Shown piece by piece: positions 6,412 to 12,711 of a stretch of 64,000 nt of DNA. The notes beneath the pieces are model-generated. The model was not told where the DNA came from, searched no databases, and saw only the letters and a list, made by a program, of their open reading frames with translations. The number at the start of each line of letters is the position of its first letter. Position 1 is the first letter of the stretch. The DNA lies in IMG/VR virus record IMGVR_UViG_3300037245_002806, positions 35,906-99,905 of that record; one strand, written 5' to 3'. The translations under genes were made by a program, and so were the position numbers. This DNA is from a virus.

Positions 6412-6654
6412 ATGACCCAGGAACAGATGGAGCAACTTATAGTAGCGGTGGACGACGGACGAATAACCGGTGAGTTTTTCGACGCCACGATAAACGGTCG
6501 GGACCAATGGGTACCTGGCTCGGGCGGAAATGAGACCTGGACCCTGGCGCGAAATGGCCGCTCTTACCTGTACTGTTACAACCCGGCCACCCAGGAGCAC
6601 GGTTGGCTGAACCAGAGCGATATAGTCGAGATGGAAAGCCCTTACGGGCTCTAG
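6412..6654 (+). CDS. Small early protein, 80 aa
   Basis: Start at 6412 has AAAGGGGAAAAAG upstream; the ATG at 6367 is in frame and would add a 15-residue Lys-rich leader like those behind other early promoters. The body reads as a small beta-rich domain (VAVDDGRITGEFFDATINGRDQW, then GNETWTLARNGRSYLYCYN). No family recognised. A single-gene unit ended by the hairpins at 6662 and 6760. Confidence 0.65.
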   Translation: MTQEQMEQLIVAVDDGRITGEFFDATINGRDQWVPGSGGNETWTLARNGRSYLYCYNPATQEHGWLNQSDIVEMESPYGL

Positions 6655-6661
6655 ATAGAAG

Positions 6662-6677
6662 GGGGGCGAAAGCCCCC
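6662..6677 (+). terminator. GAAA-loop hairpin after the 6412 gene
   Basis: GGGGGC-GAAA-GCCCCC, a very stable tetraloop hairpin 7 bases after the stop codon, without a following T tract. It may act as an mRNA 3'-end stabiliser or a weak terminator. Confidence 0.5.
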
Positions 6678-6759
6678 ACCCCGGCGGACGAGGGGATGCA
6701 CCCCGCTTATTTAGGCTAGCGCCGGGACGGCATAATAAAACCCTGTTAGCTCGAACCCT
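6678..6759. other. Start of the non-coding stretch between 6655 and 7027
   Basis: The 373 bases between the 6412 gene and the 7028 gene contain two GAAA hairpins, the promoter at 6993 and its A/T-rich upstream element. Nothing between them shows coding character or an RNA gene I can recognise. Confidence 0.5.
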
Positions 6760-6786
6760 CGGGGCGCGAAAGCGCCCCATCTTTTT
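6760..6786 (+). terminator. Rho-independent terminator with GAAA tetraloop
   Basis: GGGGCGC-GAAA-GCGCCCC followed by ATCTTTTTG. It closes the 6412 unit before the promoter at 6993. Confidence 0.8.
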
Positions 6787-6992
6787 GCTCAGGGGAGCCC
6801 GCCCCGAGCCCGCCGTTTTTCGACCTCCCGCGCCGGCGCCAGGAGCACCGCATACTAACCCGCTGATAAGGTCTGTCTATCCCGATGCTACGCCGTTCCC
6901 AACTGGATAAAAGTGCACCGATTCCCGCCGTAGGCTCAGGGCCCGCCCTCATCGAGCCCTAAAAATAAATCCAAAATAAAGCACCTTTTTAC

Positions 6993-7027
6993 TTGACAAA
7001 GCCGGTAGATATTGGTATATTATAAGT
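6993..7027 (+). promoter_or_regulatory. Early promoter, leaderless-type spacing
   Basis: TTGACA (6993-6998), 17-base spacer AAGCCGGTAGATATTGG, TATATT (7016-7021), ATAAGT, ATG at 7028. AAAATAAATCCAAAATAAA lies upstream as an UP-like element. Confidence 0.9.
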
Positions 7028-7177
7028 ATGGAAAACGAGAACGGGCGAAAAACAAAACTGGAAAAAGAATCCGCCGGCGAAAAGCAGAAATGCCCGACTT
7101 GCCGGTATCGCTGGCCGGGACATAACACAAGCTGCCCGGTGCTACGCTCGAATCGCCTACATGGAAAGAGTGAATAA
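7028..7177 (+). CDS. Small zinc-knuckle early protein, 49 aa
   Basis: Starts at the ATG that coincides with the predicted transcript start (MENENGRKTKLEKES) and carries CPTCRYRWPGHNTSC, a single Cys4/His zinc knuckle. No internal Met with a ribosome site exists, so this gene is the best case for leaderless translation here. Its TAA overlaps the next ATG (TAATG). Function unknown. Confidence 0.6.
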   Translation: MENENGRKTKLEKESAGEKQKCPTCRYRWPGHNTSCPVLRSNRLHGKSE

Positions 7178-7344
7178 TGGACGAGATTAAGACAATGCAG
7201 GATGGCAACAAGGTCCGCCACGAAGGGCCGTGCACGTGGTGCAAAACCTTCTCCACCCACCTGAAGCCCTCGGATCGCTGGATGCAACCCGGCGAACTTA
7301 TCTGCAACGGCTGCCAAAACCAACTAACCGAAAGCAAGAGGTAA
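7177..7344 (+). CDS. Small zinc-ribbon early protein, 55 aa
   Basis: MDEIKTMQDGNKV, then CTWCKTF near residue 18 and CNGCQNQ near residue 45, a CxxC/CxxC zinc ribbon. Coupled by TAATG to the preceding zinc-knuckle gene and followed four bases later by another Cys-rich gene, giving three consecutive zinc proteins. Function unknown. Confidence 0.65.
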   Translation: MDEIKTMQDGNKVRHEGPCTWCKTFSTHLKPSDRWMQPGELICNGCQNQLTESKR

Positions 7345-7348
7345 TCCG

Positions 7349-8011
7349 ATGACCAAAGAATGCACCCGCTGTGAAGGAATGCCCGCGATGGAGTGCCCCG
7401 ACGAGCCCGTTTGCAAGCGGTGCGAAGGTACCGGGGAAGAGCCGGCGCCGTGTGGGTACGGGGAAGCCTCGTGCCAGGATGTGCAACTGAGGGATCCTTC
7501 CTACACTTGCCACGACCACCCGGTGCCTGTGCCATGCGAAAAGTGCGGCGGTAACGGGTTGCTTGGCGAAAATGGCGAACGGGTGGAGCGCACCTCCCAT
7601 GCCCCGATGAAAGCCTGCAACCGCTGCTTTGGATCGGGAGTCGAGCCCCCAGAGGATATCCGACGGGCGCCCACGCCGGCTGAGGTGATCGCCGGCGCCC
7701 ACCCCGAGGTTGCCGCCCACGCCGAAAGGGTGGCCAACCCGCCGGCGCCGCCACCGCTTCGACCGTATTCCCCCATGGTGCATAACAACGGCACCGGACG
7801 CCAGGAGCTTGAAAGCCAACTCCGCAACGCCGGCGCCGCGGTACAAAATGCGATGGAAGCACTTCGCGCCGCCTACCCGAACGGGCGAGATTATTACATC
7901 CAAGATACCCTGAAGGCCGCTTGCACCCAATGGGATGCCCGCTTCGAAAAACTGCAAACGGTTTACCGTGAGATCTTCCAGATCTACGAAAACGTCGCCG
8001 ATCAAGAATAG
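7349..8011 (+). CDS. DnaJ-zinc-centre-like Cys-rich protein, 220 aa
   Basis: Four CxxC groups: CTRCEGMPAMEC, CKRCEGTGEE, CEKCGGNG and CNRCFGSG, spaced like the CxxCxGxG repeats of the DnaJ zinc domain, within the first 100 residues. A Pro/Ala-rich linker (PPAPPPLRP) leads to a helical C-terminal domain (LESQLRNAGAAVQNAMEALRAAY). There is no J domain. It may bind unfolded protein or a host partner. AAGAGGTAATCCG precedes the ATG. Confidence 0.72.
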   Translation: MTKECTRCEGMPAMECPDEPVCKRCEGTGEEPAPCGYGEASCQDVQLRDPSYTCHDHPVPVPCEKCGGNGLLGENGERVERTSHAPMKACNRCFGSGVEPPEDIRRAPTPAEVIAGAHPEVAAHAERVANPPAPPPLRPYSPMVHNNGTGRQELESQLRNAGAAVQNAMEALRAAYPNGRDYYIQDTLKAACTQWDARFEKLQTVYREIFQIYENVADQE

Positions 8012-8023
8012 GAGTAGAAACCG

Positions 8024-8242
8024 ATGTGCCAGAAAAGCATAAACGAAAGAGAACGGGAACAGGAAACCGAGCGCCGCAAGGTGGAAGCTCTCGAAAGGAT
8101 TGCCGCCCGGCTGGAACAGCTAAACGGCACCGTCGCCAAAGCCCTTGAACCCCTTCAAAATCTCGGATACATCGACAACGTAGCCGAAAAGATTGCCGGC
8201 GAATTGGTAAATCTTTCCGCCGTGATCCATAAAAGGAAATAG
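8024..8242 (+). CDS. Small coiled-coil early protein, 72 aa
   Basis: MCQKSINEREREQETERRKVEALERIAARLEQLNGTV gives a long charged helix with heptad character, then a second helix (NVAEKIAGELVNLSAVIHKRK). AGGAGTAGAAACCG precedes the ATG. Probably an oligomerising or adaptor protein; nothing more specific can be said. Third from last gene of the 6993 unit. Confidence 0.6.
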   Translation: MCQKSINEREREQETERRKVEALERIAARLEQLNGTVAKALEPLQNLGYIDNVAEKIAGELVNLSAVIHKRK

Positions 8243-8246
8243 CCAA

Positions 8247-8492
8247 ATGGATATGTGCAAACTGGACGACCTGAAAGAGTGGGTTCGAGATTGGGCCGTG
8301 CACTACAGTCGAACCCCGGAGAAGTTTTACGCCCGCGTAGCCATGGTTGCCCGTGAACAACGGATCAACATGGAAAACGCCACCTCTGGCGGTAGACACC
8401 CGACGTGGTGCGACCCGAAAGAATACCGGCGATGTGTCGAGCGCCTCGAAGATATCGCCCGCCGGCGCCCACCCCTCAAAACCCTCTGGTAG
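8247..8492 (+). CDS. Small early protein, 81 aa
   Basis: MDMCKLDDLKEWVRDWAVHYSRTPEKFYARVAMVAREQ is helical, followed by a Cys-containing segment (HPTWCDPKEYRRCVERLEDIARRR). Four bases after the previous stop; AAAGGAAATAGCCAA serves as ribosome site. It ends eight bases before a terminator, so it closes the unit. Function unknown. Confidence 0.6.
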   Translation: MDMCKLDDLKEWVRDWAVHYSRTPEKFYARVAMVAREQRINMENATSGGRHPTWCDPKEYRRCVERLEDIARRRPPLKTLW

Positions 8493-8499
8493 TCAACGG

Positions 8500-8526
8500 A
8501 GCCCCCCACCCCCAGGGGGGGCTTTT
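8500..8526 (+). terminator. Rho-independent terminator
   Basis: AGCCCCCC, a short loop ACCCCCA, then GGGGGGCT and TTTCC. It ends the 6993-8492 unit. Confidence 0.75.
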
Positions 8527-8732
8527 CCCCACCTTGCCCGCGGTGGAATTCATCCCTATCCGGTGAACCCCTTTATCCACACCGCTTAGCCCCGTGGGGC
8601 TCATCCCCCTACGTTTAGTGCGAAATACCCCTTTCTACCCACACCTTTTGCCTTTCTACCAAGCGGCATCACCTAAACCCTTGTTTTACCTTGCTTTAAT
8701 TGGATAGATATATGCGCCTTATTGGCACGAAG

Positions 8733-8750
8733 CGTGCATATATAAGAGGT
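8733..8750 (+). promoter_or_regulatory. Probable -10 region of a further early promoter
   Basis: TATATA (8739-8744) lies exactly six bases before the ATG at 8751, as at the other early promoters, but no good -35 hexamer is found 17 bases upstream (GCCTTA). The about 230 bases from 8527 show nothing else recognisable. Confidence 0.4.
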
Positions 8751-8888
8751 ATGATGACAAAAACAGCAAAAAGCAACGGGGAAGCAAAAGCGGCCTCGAC
8801 GGTTTTTGCGCCCACCGGGGATAACGCTACCGAGCCCAAAGGGCCGGTGGTAGGTAACCCGGTGGAGCTTTCGGGGGGATCAAAATGA
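8751..8888 (+). CDS. Very small early protein, 45 aa
   Basis: MMTKTAKSNGEAKAASTVFAP then a Gly/Pro-rich end. Low complexity, probably disordered. It begins at the predicted promoter edge and its TGA overlaps the next ATG. It could be a leader peptide for the two following miniature genes. Low certainty that it is a functional protein. Confidence 0.45.
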   Translation: MMTKTAKSNGEAKAASTVFAPTGDNATEPKGPVVGNPVELSGGSK

Positions 8889-8992
8889 CTTTCGCAATTA
8901 TCGCCTTTATCGCAATCGGTGTTATCTGGCTTAACTGCGCCTTCCCCGTGACCCCTTTTGGTCGCCTGGTTCTAACCCTTATCGGAAAATAG
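8885..8992 (+). CDS. Miniature membrane protein, 35 aa
   Basis: TFAIIAFIAIGVIWLNCAF is a single hydrophobic span, followed by FGRLVLTLIGK. ATGA overlap with the preceding gene; GGGGGGATCAAA precedes the ATG. Phage early membrane peptides of this size often modulate host envelope processes, but none can be identified here. Confidence 0.5.
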   Translation: MTFAIIAFIAIGVIWLNCAFPVTPFGRLVLTLIGK

Positions 8993-9001
8993 GAGCAAAC
9001 C

Positions 9002-9112
9002 ATGGAAATTCCAGCGTACTACCCTTTCGGCGAGCCCGAGACCGTTCCGGATTTATGCTACAACTGCGATCGCCCGATGGATGACCACCACCCCGATTGC
9101 CCGGACGCCTAA
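9002..9112 (+). CDS. Miniature zinc-knuckle protein, 36 aa
   Basis: AGGAGCAAACC before the ATG. The peptide has CYNCDRPMDDHHPDC, a compact Cys/His zinc-binding motif, after a Pro/Glu-rich N-terminus. It ends 13 bases before a GAAA-loop terminator. Function unknown. Confidence 0.55.
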   Translation: MEIPAYYPFGEPETVPDLCYNCDRPMDDHHPDCPDA

Positions 9113-9122
9113 ACCCTACCCC

Positions 9123-9150
9123 TCGGGGGGCGAAAGCCCCCCACCTTCCT
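9123..9150 (+). terminator. Terminator with GAAA tetraloop
   Basis: GGGGGGC-GAAA-GCCCCCC followed by ACCTTCCTTTTG. Same design as the hairpins at 6662 and 6760. Confidence 0.7.
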
Positions 9151-9169
9151 TTTGCCCGATCTGACCCTT

Positions 9170-9512
9170 CCCTCTGCGAACGTCGCCTGATTAGGGGTGT
9201 TCGACTTCGCACACCTGGCCGGCGTTTCGAGGTGCTCCCTCTGCGAGCCGATCCGGTGCCCGCCTCTGCGAGCGATCCGGGGTGGCCCCTCTGCGAGCAA
9301 AAATGGGGTGTTCGACTTCGCACACCTGGCCGACATTTCACGTGGTCCCCTCTGCGAGCGTTTCGAGGTGGTCCCTCTGCGAGCCGATCCGGGGTGTTCG
9401 ACTTCGCACACTATCTACGTCGATCCGGCGGTGCTCCTCTGCGAGCGTTTTAGGGGTGTCCGTCTTCGCACACCTGGCCGGCGTTTTAGGGGTGTTCGAC
9501 TTCGCACACCTC
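9170..9512. repeat. Array of two interleaved degenerate repeats
   Basis: Five copies of an A unit, GGGGTGTTCGACTTCGCAC plus ACCTGGCCG (starts near 9194, 9305, 9391, 9452, 9488), alternate with about seven copies of a B unit, CCCTCTGCGAG plus CGATCCGG or CGTTTCGAGG (near 9172, 9238, 9265, 9289, 9349, 9374, 9437). The A unit can fold (GGTGT...ACACC with an inner CG/CG pair) and CTC-TGC-GAG is a mini-hairpin. The array fills the gap between a terminator and the next promoter. Copy spacing is irregular, so it is not a CRISPR. Reading frames stay open across it only because the repeats lack stops. Confidence 0.7.
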
Positions 9513-9542
9513 AACCTACCACATAATAAATGTATTTTATGC

Positions 9543-9577
9543 TTGCCTTATCTACGGGGTTTTGGTACTATATACGT
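9543..9577 (+). promoter_or_regulatory. Early promoter, leaderless-type spacing
   Basis: TTGCCT (9543-9548), 17-base spacer, TACTAT (9566-9571), ATACGT, then an ATG at 9578. Here the ATG at the start site is out of frame with the gene, which instead uses GGAGGTTGGAGAAA and the ATG at 9594. Confidence 0.85.
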
Positions 9578-9593
9578 ATGGAGGTTGGAGAAA

Positions 9594-9770
9594 ATGGTTA
9601 AAGTTTTTCTCTGTTGGTTCGAAAACGGCCAATTCGCCGAGTGTAGGGCGCGAAGTGCCGAATCCGCCAAATCGTTTGTAAACTCCTATTACAAGCGCCC
9701 GGTGGTAAGCGTCGAGTTGACCACCGAATACCCTGCGGCGCTCCATGAGGCGCTCTGGAGTGCGGTTTAG
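9594..9770 (+). CDS. Small early protein, 58 aa
   Basis: Starts MVKVFLCWFENGQFAECRARS after a double Shine-Dalgarno site. It reads as a small alpha/beta domain (strand, turn, helix SAKSFVNSYYKRP, strand VVSVELTTEY). No family recognised. Its TAG overlaps the GTG start of the HD-domain gene (TAGTG), so the pair is translationally coupled. Confidence 0.65.
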   Translation: MVKVFLCWFENGQFAECRARSAESAKSFVNSYYKRPVVSVELTTEYPAALHEALWSAV

Positions 9771-10309
9771 TGCGCATCCAATGCTTTTACTGCCAAGGAA
9801 GTGGAACCACCGCCCTCAATGCCTCGGGGATCTGCCACCGGTGCGATGGGATTGGTACCTTGGACGGTGAGCACCCGGTGGCCTACGCCTACCTTTTTGC
9901 GAAGGATTGCCACGCCGGGCAAACGGATGACGACGGAAAGGATTACCTCGAAGCCCACTGCCGCCACGTCTTCGAGATTGTCCGCGCCGCGGCCCCTGAG
10001 GATACCGCGCTCCATGCCGCTGCTTTCCTGCACGATGTGATCGAGGATACCGAGCACGACTATAGCGAGATCCATGCCGAATTCGGCCAGGACGTCGCCG
10101 ATTTGGTGCACGAAGTAACGCATGAGGGCCAGAAGGATTCCAAAGGGTTCTACTTTCCGCGGCTGCGGACCCCCAGAGGGATCCAGCTAAAATTCGCCGA
10201 TAGGCTCTCGAATCTATCCCGTATGGAGCCGTGGAGCGAAAGGCGGGTCAACCACTACTTGCACAACTCTCGTTTCTGGCGTACCGGGAACGAAAAGAGG
10301 TTTCGATAA
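9770..10309 (+). CDS. SpoT/MESH1-like HD-domain hydrolase with N-terminal zinc knuckle, 179 aa
   Basis: Residues 86-93 are FLHDVIED, the metal-binding HD plus the catalytic ED pair that mark (p)ppGpp hydrolases; a preceding His (63 or 66) and ADRLSN at 143-148 supply the remaining metal ligand and substrate-site segment. The spacing matches SpoT and MESH1. Residues 5-28 (CFYCQGSG, CHRCDGIG) form a zinc knuckle not normally present in small alarmone hydrolases. Inferred function: removal of ppGpp, or hydrolysis of another nucleotide 3'-pyrophosphate, during infection. Starts at a GTG in a TAGTG overlap; coupled by TAATG to the methyltransferase gene. Confidence 0.82.
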   Translation: MRIQCFYCQGSGTTALNASGICHRCDGIGTLDGEHPVAYAYLFAKDCHAGQTDDDGKDYLEAHCRHVFEIVRAAAPEDTALHAAAFLHDVIEDTEHDYSEIHAEFGQDVADLVHEVTHEGQKDSKGFYFPRLRTPRGIQLKFADRLSNLSRMEPWSERRVNHYLHNSRFWRTGNEKRFR

Positions 10310-11073
10310 TGCCGACACTGACGATTGATCCTAACCTACGCGGTATCCTTGCCAATATGGTCTGGCGAGAAAATGCCGCTAAGATCGTGGCGAAGCTCGA
10401 CCGCCCCACCTACGTAAAGATCAACAAGATTTTAGAGTGCCTCGGGGGAAAATGGGATCGGTCGCTCCAAGCGCACATTTTCGAAGGGGAAGCCCGCGAA
10501 GCGGTGGAGGATGCCGCCGAGACCGGCACATACATTGACTGGAAGCGGCAAAACGAATTCTTTGAAACCCCCGAGCCCCTTGCCTGCCGTATGCTCGACC
10601 TTGCCGACGTCGCCCCCAATTTTACCGTTCTGGAGCCCTCCGCGGGGAAAGGCGCCATCGTAAAGCCGGCACTGCAATTCGGCGCCACGGTGCTCGCTGT
10701 CGAGCAATTCGAGCCCTATGCCAAAGTGATCGCCGGCTTGGCTCCGGACGGTTTCGACAGGCTCAAGGTGGCGGTGCTCGATTTCCTTGCCTTTAAACCT
10801 ACTCCGGTTTTCGATGCCGTGGTAATGAACCCGCCTTTTAAAACCGACGTCTACCACGTCGCCTATGCTGCCCGCTTTCTTCGCCCCGGCGGAAAGCTGG
10901 TCTCGGTGATGGGGCCAGGTTGGACGTTTCGAACCGCGGCGATCTCCGAACGTTTCCGATATTGGGTTACCACCATGGGCGCAAAATGGGAAAAGCTGCC
11001 AGAGAAGTCTTTTTCCTCGTCCGGTACCTATGTCCATTCCGGGTTGCTTACGATGCAAAGGGCCGACCCGTGA
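10309..11073 (+). CDS. SAM-dependent DNA methyltransferase (NPPF type), 254 aa
   Basis: Motif I TVLEPSAGKGAI at about residues 106-117 and the catalytic NPPF at 174-177 identify an amino-methyltransferase, most likely adenine-N6, with a classic Rossmann core. The first 80 residues (including LGGKWDRSLQAHIFEG) lie outside the core and may hold target recognition. No endonuclease gene is adjacent, so it is an orphan enzyme, probably protecting phage DNA from restriction; it could instead methylate RNA. Begins in TAATG overlap with the HD gene. Confidence 0.85.
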   Translation: MPTLTIDPNLRGILANMVWRENAAKIVAKLDRPTYVKINKILECLGGKWDRSLQAHIFEGEAREAVEDAAETGTYIDWKRQNEFFETPEPLACRMLDLADVAPNFTVLEPSAGKGAIVKPALQFGATVLAVEQFEPYAKVIAGLAPDGFDRLKVAVLDFLAFKPTPVFDAVVMNPPFKTDVYHVAYAARFLRPGGKLVSVMGPGWTFRTAAISERFRYWVTTMGAKWEKLPEKSFSSSGTYVHSGLLTMQRADP

Positions 11074-11138
11074 CCGAATACCGAAAGCGGGATCGCTTCG
11101 CGCTCGAAGGCCGGGAACTGTTTTTCAGGGAGGAAAAT

Positions 11139-11513
11139 GTGAAAAACGAAAGCGAGATCAAGTGCTCGAAACATTGTGGCCGCGGCTGCACCCGGAAAGA
11201 ATACGAAACCGCGGAGAAAGGCGCCCTCAAACTCGCCCGCCGGCTTGGCAAAGGGTGGAAACCCGACGTTTGGGAAAATCTCGGCTGGCACTATGCCGCC
11301 CGCCGCGGTGGAGTGCGAGTGCACCCACATCCTACCGGCCCGCCCGGTTTTACCGCTTACCTTAATTACCAAAAGAGCCCCGGTGGTCGGTGGGTTGCCT
11401 CTGCGAGCACCCCCCAGAAGGCCATTACCGAAGCTCTGGCGATTGCGAGAATGGAGCGAGACGAAATCGCCAAGGCCGTTCGAAAAATCGAGCAATATTT
11501 AGAGGAAGATTAA
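11139..11513 (+). CDS. Early protein, 124 aa, unknown function
   Basis: Start chosen at a GTG at 11139 because AGGGAGG lies five bases upstream; an alternative GTG at 11070 overlapping the methyltransferase stop would add 23 residues. CSKHCGRGC near residue 9 suggests a metal site. The rest (EKGALKLARRLGKGWKPDVWENLGWHYAARRGGVRVHPHP, then a helical tail) resembles a small phage protein that senses or modifies a substrate, but no family is recognised. TAATG overlap with the next gene. Confidence 0.62.
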   Translation: MKNESEIKCSKHCGRGCTRKEYETAEKGALKLARRLGKGWKPDVWENLGWHYAARRGGVRVHPHPTGPPGFTAYLNYQKSPGGRWVASASTPQKAITEALAIARMERDEIAKAVRKIEQYLEED

Positions 11514-11866
11514 TGCCCTACCCTAAAATCCGCGATCCCGAGATCACTATCCCGATCCCCTGCAAGCGTCATCGGGAATATGGGGGAAAGAAAGCCCCGA
11601 CGAGCGGTTGCACTATCTGCGAGATCTTCTACCTGGAGCGCCGTACCGCCATGGCCGAAGTAAAGGCCGCGCTCCGGTTGCTCGACCGATATGGGGCCGT
11701 CGATTGGTACGAAGGCGGGTACCCAACGCCGGGCCTCTCGGATATGCGGATAAAAACCCCGCCGTGGATGTCACACGGGCGGACCCTGGTAAGCAATAGC
11801 GGCCACCGGGAACGGCAAAACGACGGGTGTTTGCTGTACGAACGGTTGCGCCGGCATCCGAGGTAA
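11513..11866 (+). CDS. Early protein with Cys/His knuckle, 117 aa
   Basis: CKRHREYGG near residue 17 and CTICEIFYLE near residue 33 form a probable CxxH/CxxC zinc site, followed by a helix (AEVKAALRLLDRYGAVDW) and a Pro/Gly-rich C-terminus. No known family. TAATG overlap with the preceding gene. A copy of the late-region repeat (minus-strand reading, 11867-11884) begins directly after its stop. Confidence 0.62.
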   Translation: MPYPKIRDPEITIPIPCKRHREYGGKKAPTSGCTICEIFYLERRTAMAEVKAALRLLDRYGAVDWYEGGYPTPGLSDMRIKTPPWMSHGRTLVSNSGHRERQNDGCLLYERLRRHPR

Positions 11867-11902
11867 CTCTATATCACCCCCCGCTTACGAAAGGTTGCGG
11901 CG

Positions 11903-12049
11903 ATGCAAAAGCAAAAATGTAAACGGTGCGATCGCGTCTTTTGGACGAGGGGGAAAGCCCTCTGCAAGCGATGCCTGCGGATTTTAGAAAGGCCGTTAAC
12001 GCCGAATGGCAAGGATCTGATGGTAAATTGGAATCGCGGAATCTTCTAG
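11903..12049 (+). CDS. Small zinc-ribbon protein, 48 aa, last rightward early gene
   Basis: MQKQKCKRCDRVFWTRGKALCKRCLRI is a Cys4 zinc ribbon with a basic surface, then a short tail ending WNRGIF. Weak AAAGG upstream. Its TAG and the TAG of the convergent gene 12046-12711 are formed by the same CTAG palindrome, so the early and late transcripts meet here with no terminator between them. Confidence 0.6.
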   Translation: MQKQKCKRCDRVFWTRGKALCKRCLRILERPLTPNGKDLMVNWNRGIF

Positions 12050-12711
12050 GGTTCCGTCGTTTGGCTCGCTTCCACCTCGACCTCGGCCCACTCGATCAAG
12101 ATGTTGCCCGCGTCTGTAATCGCCGTATATTTTACGGTGTGCACGTTGACTTGGGTACCGTCGTTTAAGGTTTTGGCTTGCCCCGTTACCACATCGGAAC
12201 CCACGACCGCCGTGCCCGACGTAAAAAGGATCAACGTGGTGTCCGCGCCGGCGAACTTCTCGACGGCCTCGACCGTCCCGCTGCTTACCGCTTCCCCTGT
12301 AGCCAAAACGTCGGTAAAATCCACCCCCACCGGGAAGGTCTCTTGCTCTTTCTTCGTAACGTAAAGCACCGGTGTTCGTTCCGTTACCACGCTTAGGAAG
12401 ATTTCGATCTCGAATTTCGTGCCCCCGTCGGTGATGATCTCGAATTCGACGAGATACTCCCCCACCGTTGTGCCGCCAGGATCGGCGATCACCCGCGCCG
12501 CTACTAGATTGTTTGGGGCATCTATCGTTTTTTCGACCACTACCCCGAAAAGTGCATCTGTGCTGTAGACAATCGGGGAAACCCCCCGCTCGATCGCCTG
12601 CACATTAAACGCGGTGATCGTCTCGCCGGCAGGAATGGCAAACGGAATCGCCGTTTCGAGCCAGAACTTTTCGCCCGTTGCTTTGGTAACCGGTCCTTTT
12701 GATTCTCTCAT
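12046..12711 (-). CDS. Beta-rich structural protein, 221 aa, with duplicated Ig-like halves
   Basis: Two halves share a pattern of strands (PAGETITAFNVQAIERG ... GEYLVEFEIITDGG and DVLATGEAVSSGTVEAVEKF ... HTVKYTAITDAGN), typical of small Ig-like or carbohydrate-binding domains carried at phage tail tips or on capsids. It follows the repeat-rich fibre gene by an ATGA overlap and is the last gene of the late operon, so it is probably a fibre accessory or decoration protein. Specific role unknown. Confidence 0.65.
   Translation of the reverse strand: MRESKGPVTKATGEKFWLETAIPFAIPAGETITAFNVQAIERGVSPIVYSTDALFGVVVEKTIDAPNNLVAARVIADPGGTTVGEYLVEFEIITDGGTKFEIEIFLSVVTERTPVLYVTKKEQETFPVGVDFTDVLATGEAVSSGTVEAVEKFAGADTTLILFTSGTAVVGSDVVTGQAKTLNDGTQVNVHTVKYTAITDAGNILIEWAEVEVEASQTTEP

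Noticed and set aside
9170-9512. CRISPR array
   Set aside because: Two motifs alternate at irregular distances, no constant-length unique spacers, no cas genes.
10309-11073. Restriction-modification system around the DNA methyltransferase
   Set aside because: No endonuclease or specificity gene is adjacent; the neighbours are small unknown proteins.
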